A DNA stretch of 30,500 bases from IMG/VR virus record IMGVR_UViG_3300010885_083984, positions 1 to 30,500 of that record. The stretch is one strand, 5' to 3'. Of the stretch, positions 7,272 to 15,013 are shown piece by piece (positions within the stretch are counted from its first letter, which is position 1; each line of letters begins with the position of its first letter). A program made the position numbers and the translations under genes. The stretch is from a virus. The notes beneath the pieces are model-generated. The model searched no databases and was not told where the DNA came from. It was given only the letters and a program-made list of their open reading frames with translations.

Positions 7272-8519
7272 ATGAGTAACAAATATAAAGTTTTAGTTCT
7301 TTCTGATCACGCACTATCAACGTCAGGCGTTGGAACACAGACACGCCATTTGATAAACGGTCTTCTTAAGAAGGGCTGTTGGTCATTTAGGCAGTTTGGT
7401 GCAGCAATGAAGCATTCTGACTATAGAACGATTATGGTCAATGAAGACTTCATCATTAAGCCTATTGATGGTTTTGGAAATAGAGACTTAATTAGAGTCA
7501 CTTTGGCAGCTGAAAAGCCTGATCTGATTTTGATATTTACGGATCCAAGATTTTTTACTTGGCTGTTCGAGATGGAAGATGAAATTCACCAAATGTGCCC
7601 AATTGCATGGTGGCATGTTTGGGACAACGCTCCATTTCCAGAATTCAATGATCCATTTTACCAGTCTACTGACTTGATAAATTGCCATTCACACATGACA
7701 TATGAATTGATTAAGGATCATTATCCAGGAAAAGTTAATTTCATACCACATGCAATACCTCCCGATCTCTATTTTCCGCTAGATAGACACGTGAGAGATT
7801 CTTTTAAGAAGAATATCTTGGGTGAGAATAGATTCGATCACTTTACCGGTATTTGGGTTAATAGAAACGCAAAGAGAAAGCGCCCGGGCGACGTTCTTCT
7901 TTCATGGAAGATATTCCTCGATGAGCTCCAGGCAAAGCATGGTCATAGAAAGGCAACTCTAATCATGCACACTGACCCACTTGACCAAGAGGGACCAAAT
8001 CTACTTGCGACTGCTGAAATGCTGAAGATATCTGACAGTGTCATGTTCTCAAAGGAAAGAATAGAATTTGACAAGATGAATGTGCTCTATAACATTTCAG
8101 ACTTCTGCATGAATATAAGCTTCGCTGAAGGCTTTGGCCTTGGCACACTTGAGGCAATGAATTCAGGCACACCAATCATTGCGGCTAAGACGGGTGGCCT
8201 AACGCGTCAAGTTGTTGATCATCGAGATGGATCAGAAAATGGCGTTGCATTAGATATTGATACCAAGACACTCGTCGGCAGTCAGGCAGTTCCGTACATT
8301 CTTGAAGATTATGTAAATTGTGAGAATATTGCAAAAGGAGTCATGAAGCTATTTGAGACTCCTACTGCTGAAAGAGAATTACTTCGTAAGAAAGTTAGAA
8401 ACTATGCGTTAAGTGAGTTTTCGTATCAACAAACTATTGATGATTGGCATGAGACTGCTTTGAAACTTGTGCAAACCTGGAAAGAAAATCACAATCCATG
8501 GGAAATCAGGAGCTTTTAA
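7272..8519 (+). CDS. GT4-type glycosyltransferase (first of a tandem pair)
   Basis: A 415-residue GT-B glycosyltransferase. The N-terminal half begins with VLVLSDHALSTSGVGTQTRH, an acceptor-side loop with the glycine-rich turn usual in GT4. The C-terminal half has GIWVNRNAKRKRPGDVL, where the donor domain begins, and FAEGFGLGTLEAMNSGTPII with the E-x7-E pair (Glu286 and Glu294). A retaining transfer from a nucleotide-sugar donor to a glycan is expected. I chose the ATG at 7272 because MSNKYKVLVL starts directly at the first Rossmann strand; an in-frame GTG at 7254 would add six residues. AGGTGA at 7252-7257 may be its ribosome site. Tandem with a second, distinct GT4 gene. Confidence 0.85.
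   Translation: MSNKYKVLVLSDHALSTSGVGTQTRHLINGLLKKGCWSFRQFGAAMKHSDYRTIMVNEDFIIKPIDGFGNRDLIRVTLAAEKPDLILIFTDPRFFTWLFEMEDEIHQMCPIAWWHVWDNAPFPEFNDPFYQSTDLINCHSHMTYELIKDHYPGKVNFIPHAIPPDLYFPLDRHVRDSFKKNILGENRFDHFTGIWVNRNAKRKRPGDVLLSWKIFLDELQAKHGHRKATLIMHTDPLDQEGPNLLATAEMLKISDSVMFSKERIEFDKMNVLYNISDFCMNISFAEGFGLGTLEAMNSGTPIIAAKTGGLTRQVVDHRDGSENGVALDIDTKTLVGSQAVPYILEDYVNCENIAKGVMKLFETPTAERELLRKKVRNYALSEFSYQQTIDDWHETALKLVQTWKENHNPWEIRSF
8508..8512 (+). promoter_or_regulatory. Ribosome binding site deciding the start of the second GT4 gene
   Basis: AGGAG lies 6 bases before the ATG at 8519, which overlaps the previous TAA by one base. This favours 8519 over the in-frame ATG at 8498, which would encode seven extra residues overlapping the upstream gene. 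Confidence 0.7.
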
Positions 8520-9679
8520 TGAAGAAAGTTGTTATTAGAGCACCGTTATTGAGCATCTCTGGGTACGGTGAACACTCACGTCAAGTTTATAAGTTTTTAG
8601 CAGGCAGAGACAATCTTGAGCTTAAGACACAAATTGTCCAGTGGGGCAATACAGCGTGGGCAATTGATAGAGATGAATTCAATGGCCTTGTTGGCAAGGT
8701 CATGGACCAATCTTCTAATGACCCCAATGGCTTTGATGTTTCATTCCAGGTCCAGCTTCCAGATGAATGGGATTCTTCTCTTGCTTCATTCAATGTAGGT
8801 ATCACAGCCGGTGTTGAAACAGACATTTGTAATCCTGCATGGATAGAGTCAATTAATAAGATGAACTTGGTAATCGTTCCAAGCAACCATGTCAAAGAAA
8901 CATTCTTAAGAACTGGTAATTTGACAACAGAGGTCGTTGTAATTGGCGAATGGTATCAAGAAGAAATTGATAAAACACCTCTCGACGCTATTTTAAACTT
9001 GAAATTTGACACATCTTTCAACTTTTTAATTGTTTCACAACTTACTGCAGTTGATGACGGTGGTGATAGAAAGAACATTCTTAATACAATAAAGTGGTTC
9101 TGTGAAACATTCCAGAATGACAAGGATGTTGGCTTAATTTTGAAGACGAACTTAGGCCGAGGAACAAAGATTGACAGGACAAATGTCTACAGTATCGTCA
9201 ATGCATGTATTAGATCTTTTAGAAAGGGTCCTTACCCCAAGATACATGTTATTCACGGAAATATGACAGATCATGAAATTTCTTCTATCTACAGGCATCC
9301 ATCTGTAAAGTGTCTAATAAGCCTTACACGGGGAGAAGGTTTTGGTTTGCCAATTCTTGATGCAGCAACATCCGAACTACCCGTTATAACAACTAACTGG
9401 TCAGGCCACTTAGACTTTATGAAACTAGGGAAATTTGTTGGTATCGATTATGATCTTGTTAAGATACCAGACAACAAGATAGATAATCGTATATTTGTTC
9501 AAGATTCAAGATGGTCTAATCCTAAAGAAGAAGATTTTAAGAAGCGTCTTGCTAAATTTAGATCAAGCCACATCGTCCCAAAGCAATGGGCGGTTGAACT
9601 TTCAAAGGCTTGCAGAGAGAAATTTTCACGCAATAATATCGAAAAGATGTATGAGACAGCTTTGAGTGACATCCTATGA
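8519..9679 (+). CDS. GT4-type glycosyltransferase (second of a tandem pair)
   Basis: A 386-residue GT-B protein. VVIRAPLLSISGYGEHSRQV is the N-terminal acceptor-domain strand and glycine turn. GEGFGLPILDAATSELPVI includes Glu273 and Asp281 in the position of the E-x7-E donor motif, with the second acid replaced by Asp. The segment FNFLIVSQLTAVDDGGDRKN marks entry into the donor domain. Family members of this type transfer sugars in surface polysaccharide assembly. Sequence similarity to the previous gene is limited to the common fold, so the two probably add different sugars. No membrane segment is seen. Its TGA overlaps the start of the next gene (ATGA), linking the cassette translationally to the late region. 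Confidence 0.8.
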   Translation: MKKVVIRAPLLSISGYGEHSRQVYKFLAGRDNLELKTQIVQWGNTAWAIDRDEFNGLVGKVMDQSSNDPNGFDVSFQVQLPDEWDSSLASFNVGITAGVETDICNPAWIESINKMNLVIVPSNHVKETFLRTGNLTTEVVVIGEWYQEEIDKTPLDAILNLKFDTSFNFLIVSQLTAVDDGGDRKNILNTIKWFCETFQNDKDVGLILKTNLGRGTKIDRTNVYSIVNACIRSFRKGPYPKIHVIHGNMTDHEISSIYRHPSVKCLISLTRGEGFGLPILDAATSELPVITTNWSGHLDFMKLGKFVGIDYDLVKIPDNKIDNRIFVQDSRWSNPKEEDFKKRLAKFRSSHIVPKQWAVELSKACREKFSRNNIEKMYETALSDIL

Positions 9680-9987
9680 TTGCTTTACTAGTCATTATGA
9701 CATTAGTTTTTGCTTGCTCGACTGTCTTCTTTGCACTTCAGGCGTTTCGTCTTGGAAAAGTCGTTCTAAACGTTCAAGATGCAATTGAAGAGTCACTTGA
9801 TGTGCTAGACGAGCGTTTTAAGTCAATGTCTGAAGTTCTTGAAAAACCTGTGTTTTTTGACTCAATAGAGATCAGACAAGTGATAGCAGAAATTAGTGCG
9901 TCTCGTGATGCTGTGTTGTATGTCGCTAACCAACTTACAAACATTCAAGAGTTAGAGGCAGATGACAAAAAAGACCGTCAAGACTAA
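9676..9987 (+). CDS. Small membrane-anchored protein of unknown function
   Basis: A 103-residue protein. Residues 1-23 (IALLVIMTLVFACSTVFFAL) form one strongly hydrophobic segment with no obvious cleavage site, so it is most likely a membrane anchor. The remainder is acidic and predicted helical, with heptad-like stretches (VQDAIEESLDVLDERFKSM) that could form a coiled coil, and it ends in a charged DDKKDRQD tail. I do not recognise a family. A single N-terminal anchor plus helical domain also occurs in inner-membrane spanins, but no partner gene or lysis gene is nearby, so that is not claimed. It overlaps the GT4 gene by 4 bp and the next gene by 26 bp. Confidence 0.65.
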   Translation: MIALLVIMTLVFACSTVFFALQAFRLGKVVLNVQDAIEESLDVLDERFKSMSEVLEKPVFFDSIEIRQVIAEISASRDAVLYVANQLTNIQELEADDKKDRQD

Positions 9988-10681
9988 AAAAGTCGCCAAG
10001 AAGAATGATTTGAAGTATTACTTCAATTCTGGAACACACGCAGCAATTGTTAGATTTCAAGGCGAAAATATCCAAAAAGAAAAAGAAAAGATCTACGTAG
10101 AAGAGATTCTACCGGCTTTCAGCAAACTTGTTGAGAATTTAGTCTACATTCACGGAACAACTGCAGTCATCACTTCAGATGACTTTAAGAATGACTGTGT
10201 TACATTTCTTTATGAGACACTTAAGAAATTTGACGCATCGAGGGGCACTAAGGCATTTAGTTACTTCAATGTTGTGGCTAAGAACTGGATTATAGTCAAG
10301 AGTCGTCAAAGACAAAAGCAAGTTAATCGACATATAAGCATGGAAGATAGAGGGATCATGTCAGAAATAGAGATGGTCCCATTTGACATTTATAAGCATG
10401 ATCCACTGTCAAATACAGAAACAATGCATAATGACACTGTCGAGAAAATTGCTGATATGTTGCAAAAAGTAAAAATACGTCTTTCTTGTGAAAATGATAG
10501 AGTTTGTATGGATTCTATCATCCGGCTATTCGAGAACATAGATAATCTTGAGAGTCTAAACAAGCGTGCGATATTTGTCTACGTTAGAGACATGACTAAT
10601 TTAACGCCAAAACAGCTTTCTTCTTCAATGTCGTCAATTCGAAAGCATTATAGAGAAGTTTCAAAGATGCAAATATTCTGA
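9962..10681 (+). CDS. Putative late sigma factor, T4 gp55-like
   Basis: A 239-residue basic protein. Residues about 74-129 (DFKNDCVTFLYETLKKFD, then TKAFSYFNVVAKNWIIVKSR, then a basic RQKQVNRH) resemble sigma-70 region 2 as reduced in T4 gp55: a helix ending in F-D/N, then an A-F/Y-x-Y-F/I motif, an Asn, and a run of basic residues that would contact RNA polymerase and the -10-like element. The N-terminus (KKTVKTKKVAKK) is very basic. The C-terminal 100 residues show no domain I recognise. In T4-type phages gp55 directs the host polymerase to TATAAATA late promoters, which would fit the CTAAATA motifs downstream. AGAGG precedes the ATG. An unrelated DNA-binding protein remains possible. Confidence 0.55.
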   Translation: MTKKTVKTKKVAKKNDLKYYFNSGTHAAIVRFQGENIQKEKEKIYVEEILPAFSKLVENLVYIHGTTAVITSDDFKNDCVTFLYETLKKFDASRGTKAFSYFNVVAKNWIIVKSRQRQKQVNRHISMEDRGIMSEIEMVPFDIYKHDPLSNTETMHNDTVEKIADMLQKVKIRLSCENDRVCMDSIIRLFENIDNLESLNKRAIFVYVRDMTNLTPKQLSSSMSSIRKHYREVSKMQIF

Positions 10682-10687
10682 GGTAAC

Positions 10688-11074
10688 ATGGCAAAAAACG
10701 CTGTCGAATCGTACACAGATTCGCTTAATAAGATCAAAGAAAAAGAACGCAAAATCGTACAATTCAGTGATCTACTTCACACACTGAAAGAACTCGATGA
10801 CAAGAAAAAGATCTTGTGGTCTGAGATTTATGATAATGCTGTCACAGATCGAGAAAATGCCTCAATCCTGTTCACGGATACATTGATGCAGGTCAAAGGC
10901 AATGCAGCAAATCATAACATACTTGGTCCTGTGATTGCCAAATATCTTGAAAGAATGTCAAGAGCAAATGATCAAATTTTAAAATTGGCAGAATTGATTG
11001 CCAAAGAAGATGCAAAAGAAATTGATACAAATTCAATATTTGACAAGATTTCAAATTTTGAGGATGTAGAGTAG
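10688..11074 (+). CDS. Small helical protein of unknown function
   Basis: A 128-residue charged protein with a strong GAGGT ribosome site just upstream. It is almost entirely predicted helical: a Lys/Glu-rich first helix (SLNKIKEKERKIVQFSDLLH), a middle helix pair, and YLERMSRANDQILKLAELIA near residues 87-106. The C-terminus, SIFDKISNFEDVE, is acidic with spaced aromatic and aliphatic residues. I do not recognise the family. Its place between a sigma-like gene and the hub gene would suit either a late-transcription accessory protein or a virion assembly factor; neither is shown by sequence. Its TAG overlaps the GTG of the next gene (TAGTG). Confidence 0.6.
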   Translation: MAKNAVESYTDSLNKIKEKERKIVQFSDLLHTLKELDDKKKILWSEIYDNAVTDRENASILFTDTLMQVKGNAANHNILGPVIAKYLERMSRANDQILKLAELIAKEDAKEIDTNSIFDKISNFEDVE

Positions 11075-12249
11075 TGACACAAGACGATTTTCAAATGATG
11101 CAAGGCACGGGCCCCTTCATGTCTGCGGTTGTAATTGACTATGTTAAACAACCGCTTCAAGGTGATGATGAAGTGGCATCGTATCTAGAATATTTAAGGA
11201 TCACCGCTGGTGTAGTCCTTCCTGACGGTGCTACAAGACTTAAAAATGTCCCACGTGGTTCGCTTATAGGAAAATTGATCAATAATAACACGACAACAGC
11301 AACGATTTTTTATCCATTTTTCTCACATGTCAACATGCCTGTTAAGGCAGGCGAGGTTGTATGGGTCATTAACAACCATCCAATTGGTTGGTGGTTTACT
11401 AGAAAGACAACTGATAGAATTGCAGAAGACCCAAATTTTACACATGGGCCAAGAGCTCTGAACACATATCTTGCTGTTGATAAAATCGGAAATGCGAGAA
11501 GCGTCCAACAGACTTTCAATAGTGATCGAGCACAGATCGTCGACTATAAGAAAGTTTTTGATAGCTCAAAGTCAAACCAGGAATCATTTCAAGGTGAATC
11601 AGTTCCAAGATTTTTTACTCCCGCTGTAGATTTATCACTTGAGGGATCAAATAATTCGCTTGTGGTTCTAGGAAGTGCAGGAACATTAGGAAATAAAAGT
11701 CCTAATGCCGGGATGATTGATATCGTTGTAGGCCGAGGACAAACAGGTAGCACGTCACCTGCCGGAACATTTAGTAATGGCAGGAACTTCACAGAGAATG
11801 ACAAGACAGCACAGCTCAAAACTGCTGAAGGTGACATTGATCTTCTTAATGACCTATCAAGTGTCTATGTTTCAATGAATGACAATCTTGATGATCGTTT
11901 TGGTGTCAACATTGGAACTAATCAACCAGCAGGACCTTCAGCAGGTATTAGATCAAGTCACATTAGAATATCTGGAAGAGATGATGTTAAAATCACTGTT
12001 GAGTCTGGTGCTCAAAAGATTGGAATTGTCATCAAAGACGGCGGAGTTGTCATAACGAACGGCGACGGAGTCACTGCGACAGATGTCATCGTTGACGGGC
12101 CCACAAGTTTTCAAAATAGTCTAGCTGCAGCTTTGACAGAGCTTTCCAAGCCTCTTATTATTTTTGGATATCCTGCTGTCAATACAGAAGCCTTGATAAA
12201 CATGCTTGCTAGTAGAAGTTTTAGCTCAAAAGTAACAAAGAGTGATTAA
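11074..12249 (+). CDS. Baseplate hub/central spike protein, gp5-like OB-fold, no lysozyme domain
   Basis: A 391-residue protein starting with GTG in a TAGTG overlap. Residues about 15-115 look like the OB-fold domain of T4 gp5 and its relatives: GSLIGKLI, then FFSHVNMPVKAGEVVWVINN and GWWFTRK, a set seen in hub proteins that cap the tail tube. The central part (about 185-215) has LEGSNNSLVVLGSAG, a recurrent turn in spike proteins. Residues about 300-340 (HIRISGRDDVKITVES, IGIVIKDGGVVITNGDG) form alternating short beta strands that suit a trimeric beta-helix stalk. The T4 lysozyme domain between OB and stalk is absent. Neighbouring gp25 and gp6 genes support a baseplate role. Confidence 0.7.
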   Translation: MTQDDFQMMQGTGPFMSAVVIDYVKQPLQGDDEVASYLEYLRITAGVVLPDGATRLKNVPRGSLIGKLINNNTTTATIFYPFFSHVNMPVKAGEVVWVINNHPIGWWFTRKTTDRIAEDPNFTHGPRALNTYLAVDKIGNARSVQQTFNSDRAQIVDYKKVFDSSKSNQESFQGESVPRFFTPAVDLSLEGSNNSLVVLGSAGTLGNKSPNAGMIDIVVGRGQTGSTSPAGTFSNGRNFTENDKTAQLKTAEGDIDLLNDLSSVYVSMNDNLDDRFGVNIGTNQPAGPSAGIRSSHIRISGRDDVKITVESGAQKIGIVIKDGGVVITNGDGVTATDVIVDGPTSFQNSLAAALTELSKPLIIFGYPAVNTEALINMLASRSFSSKVTKSD

Positions 12250-12624
12250 ATGGCGCTTAACGTTGACAAGCTCATAGAGAAGTTAGATGATAAATCTAAA
12301 TTGTATTTTAATTCTGAGTATGCTCAATTTAGCGAGATATTCAAAGAAAAACTTTACAGAGTCATAGCAGAATCCGTTATTGAGCATTTTAAGGAAAATG
12401 CTGAAATTAGAGTCATAGTTGCTGGTCTTGACGGCGGATCTGCAATTTCAGGTGAATACCTGGATCGATTCGTAACACGTGGAGACCAAAGAGTTCCAGG
12501 TGGATCTTCAGACAAGCCTCCGCTCTCTGCAACATCAGGTATCCAGACTTCATCGCAGGCCGGCGCGGGCACAGAAGCATCAACGACCACTAAGGTTCTA
12601 TCGACACCTGGATTTATAGATTAG
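12250..12624 (+). CDS. Small protein of the baseplate region, function unknown
   Basis: A 124-residue protein beginning directly after the previous TAA with only a weak ribosome site. Residues 1-50 are helical and charged (LIEKLDDKSKLYFNSEYAQF), residues about 50-60 contain a hydrophobic strand (IRVIVAGL), and residues about 75-120 are low-complexity, rich in Ser, Thr, Gly and Ala, probably disordered or extended. I do not recognise a family. Its position between the hub protein and gp25 suggests a small virion or assembly protein, inferred only from context. Confidence 0.6.
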   Translation: MALNVDKLIEKLDDKSKLYFNSEYAQFSEIFKEKLYRVIAESVIEHFKENAEIRVIVAGLDGGSAISGEYLDRFVTRGDQRVPGGSSDKPPLSATSGIQTSSQAGAGTEASTTTKVLSTPGFID

Positions 12625-12642
12625 ACTCTGCACACGTAAGTT

Positions 12643-12649
12643 CTAAATA
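12643..12649 (+). promoter_or_regulatory. T4-late-like promoter motif CTAAATA before gp25
   Basis: TCTAAATA (12642-12649) differs from the T4 late consensus TATAAATA at one base. It lies in a 35-bp gap, one of the few in the virion module, and ends 10 bases before the ATG at 12660. If initiation follows the T4 geometry (motif at about -13 to -6), the transcript would start near 12655 and carry a leader of about 5 bases. The sequence from motif to ATG is closely similar to that before the gene at 23114. Confidence 0.55.
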
Positions 12650-12659
12650 ATTATGTAAT

Positions 12660-13157
12660 ATGGCAGACCCGAATACAACACCCAGCACTCCATCTCGTGC
12701 CTTCAAAAGCAAGAGTGTAATTAATGTCAGGACTGAAACCATACAGCCCGTGAGTCCAAACTTATTTGGGCTCTTGACACCTATTTCGATTGTTAAGAAT
12801 CTTGGTACGCTGTATAACACATCAACTCAAATAGACACTCAAATCATTGATAATTTTAGAAACATGTTATTGACAAATCATGGAGAAAGGCTGGTCGCAA
12901 TAGACTTCGGCGCTAACATTAATAACTTGATTTCAGAAAGATCTGCAAGGCCTGATTGGGATCAAATGGTGGCATCTCAGATCACTGCAACAACACAGAA
13001 ATACATGCCATACATAACAATCGATAGCGTTCAATCAGCAAGCCAGCCCGCAAAGAACGACGGGTTTTCACGTGTCATTGTGGCAGTCAATTTTTCAATT
13101 CCAAAGCTTGGTGTTCAAAACAAAAGAATCGAATTGACATTCACTAATCTGGGGTAA
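12660..13157 (+). CDS. 25: Baseplate wedge protein, gp25-like
   Basis: A 165-residue protein of the GPW/gp25 family. The hallmark LLTNHGERLVAIDFGANINN (about residues 70-89) matches the conserved segment in which a Gly-Glu-Arg triplet is followed by a D/P-x-F-G turn. The segment FRNMLLTN precedes it as in T4 gp25. The C-terminus forms alternating strands (VIVAVNFSI, RIELTFTNL). In T4, gp25 forms the wedge core with gp6, gp7 and gp53 and seeds sheath assembly. It is somewhat longer than T4 gp25 because of an N-terminal Pro/Ser/Thr-rich extension of about 40 residues. No Shine-Dalgarno sequence is seen; a CTAAATA motif lies just upstream. gp6 follows 2 bases after its stop. Confidence 0.92.
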   Translation: MADPNTTPSTPSRAFKSKSVINVRTETIQPVSPNLFGLLTPISIVKNLGTLYNTSTQIDTQIIDNFRNMLLTNHGERLVAIDFGANINNLISERSARPDWDQMVASQITATTQKYMPYITIDSVQSASQPAKNDGFSRVIVAVNFSIPKLGVQNKRIELTFTNLG

Positions 13158-13159
13158 CT

Positions 13160-15007
13160 ATGTCTTCTTTCAACCTAAAAAAATCACTCGCCCAGAAAAA
13201 GACCCGTTCATACCTCAATAGAGATTTTGAGAGTTTCAAGGCAGAGCTCTTGCGCTACGCAAGAACATACTATCCTGATCAAATACAGGATTTTAGTGAT
13301 GCGTCATTAGGAGGAATGTTTAACGACTTGGTGTCTTATGTCGGCGACGTAATGTCGTTTTATTCAGATCACCAGTTTAATGAAACTAACATTGAAACTG
13401 CAGTTGAGCCTAACAATATCGAAAGATTAATACGACTTTCTGGCGTAAAAATAACAGGTGCATCTCCCGCTCAAACTCTAGTTGATTTTTCTCTAAAAGT
13501 TGAAGCAGAGATTGTTGATGGAACTTACAGGCCTAAAGAAATTTATCTTCCGACAATACGTGCTGGAACTAAAATTCAAGCAAATTCTGGAATAATCTTT
13601 GAACTTACACAGGATTTAGATTTTGCTGCGAAGGTGAAGAATAAATTGATTGCAAAAGTAAGTGTTGATTCAAATGATGCGTCAGGGAACCCGAGCGTTT
13701 TTAAACTAACAAGACCCGGTCTATGTGTGTCAGGAGAGACTGTTGAAGAAAATTTCACAATTCCTAACACGTTTATACCTTTTAGAACCATCACACTTTC
13801 ACAAAACAATATTTCACAGATCATTAGAGTCATAGACTCAGATCTTAATGAATACTATGAAGTTGATACTTTAAGCAACGACGTTGTCTATAAAAAAGTC
13901 GCAAATTCTTCAAATGACGCTGAACAAGTTCCCGATAACATGTATGTTGTTCCTGCTCCTTACAGGTTTATAACAAGAACATCTTTAAATAGCGCAAATA
14001 CGACATTAGTCTTCGGATCAGGTAGGGCAGATACAATTGACGATGACGTCATTCCTGATCCTAGTGAGGTCGCACTTCCGCTTTATGGTGATAGAAAGAC
14101 ATTTTCAAAAGTTGCAATTGATCCAAACTCTCTTTTAAACACTAACAGTTTAGGAGTGTCGCCGGTCAACACGACAATCACAGTTAGATATCGTTCAGGT
14201 GGAGGAATAAATCACAATGTCGCACCTCGGACAATAAGAACTGTAGCAACACTATCGACAAAATTTCAACTTAGCGTCCCACAGGTCAAGATAAATGCCA
14301 TAAGAACATCTATTGAAGTTAATAATCCTGACGTTGCTGTTGGTGGAGAAAATATACCGACTCAAGAAGAATTTAGAAACATTGCAATAAGTTATAGAAA
14401 TTCTCAATCAAGAATAGTAACAAGGCAGGACTTGATCGCTCGAGTTTACTCTATGCCACCTAATTTTGGAAGAGTCTACCGTGTAGGTACAAGATCAAAT
14501 CCGACAAATCCGTTAAGTTCGCTGCTCTACATCGTCAGCAGAAATAGCGATGGTAACCTTGTTATCTCACCTGACTCACTTAAAAGTAACTTATCAAAAT
14601 ATCTAAATGAATTTAGACTTACTTCAGATGCTTATGACATCATTGATGCGCAAATAGTAAATTTCAAGTTTGAGTATTCGGTGGTTATTGACAATAGTGT
14701 CAATAAGGCAACGACTATTTCGACTATCAATAAAAGAATTGAGAACTATTTAAACATCAAAAATTTCCAGATAGACCAACCGATCGTGGTGAGTGATCTA
14801 CTCAATCTCATACTTAACCAAGACGGTGTAATTTCACTTGAGAGATATAGATTCACTAATTTGGCCGGCAATGTCAAAGATAGAACATACTCAGAAATTA
14901 GGTACAATCTTGGTTCAAATACGATGCGAGGCATGATAAATCCACCTGCTGGCGGAATTTTTGAATTAAAATATCCGAATTATGACATAATAGGTAACGC
15001 ACTGTGA
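13160..15007 (+). CDS. 6: Baseplate wedge protein, gp6-like (baseplate J family)
   Basis: A 615-residue protein close in length to T4 gp6 (660). Early residues RSYLNRDFESFKAELLRYAR and FSDASLGGMFNDLVSYVGDV are the characteristic N-terminal block of gp6/J-type wedge proteins, followed by NNIERLIRLSGVKI and AGTKIQANSGIIFEL, the beta-rich J domain. Residues about 410-450 (EFRNIAISYRNSQSRIVTRQ, then DLIARVYSMP) are the second conserved block, and the last third is the C-terminal dimerisation region with the helix-strand pattern seen in gp6. In the virion six wedges of gp6 heterodimers form the inner ring. GGGGT precedes the ATG. Identification rests on strong motif order and the adjacent gp25. 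Confidence 0.9.
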   Translation: MSSFNLKKSLAQKKTRSYLNRDFESFKAELLRYARTYYPDQIQDFSDASLGGMFNDLVSYVGDVMSFYSDHQFNETNIETAVEPNNIERLIRLSGVKITGASPAQTLVDFSLKVEAEIVDGTYRPKEIYLPTIRAGTKIQANSGIIFELTQDLDFAAKVKNKLIAKVSVDSNDASGNPSVFKLTRPGLCVSGETVEENFTIPNTFIPFRTITLSQNNISQIIRVIDSDLNEYYEVDTLSNDVVYKKVANSSNDAEQVPDNMYVVPAPYRFITRTSLNSANTTLVFGSGRADTIDDDVIPDPSEVALPLYGDRKTFSKVAIDPNSLLNTNSLGVSPVNTTITVRYRSGGGINHNVAPRTIRTVATLSTKFQLSVPQVKINAIRTSIEVNNPDVAVGGENIPTQEEFRNIAISYRNSQSRIVTRQDLIARVYSMPPNFGRVYRVGTRSNPTNPLSSLLYIVSRNSDGNLVISPDSLKSNLSKYLNEFRLTSDAYDIIDAQIVNFKFEYSVVIDNSVNKATTISTINKRIENYLNIKNFQIDQPIVVSDLLNLILNQDGVISLERYRFTNLAGNVKDRTYSEIRYNLGSNTMRGMINPPAGGIFELKYPNYDIIGNAL

Positions 15008-15013
15008 GGCATC

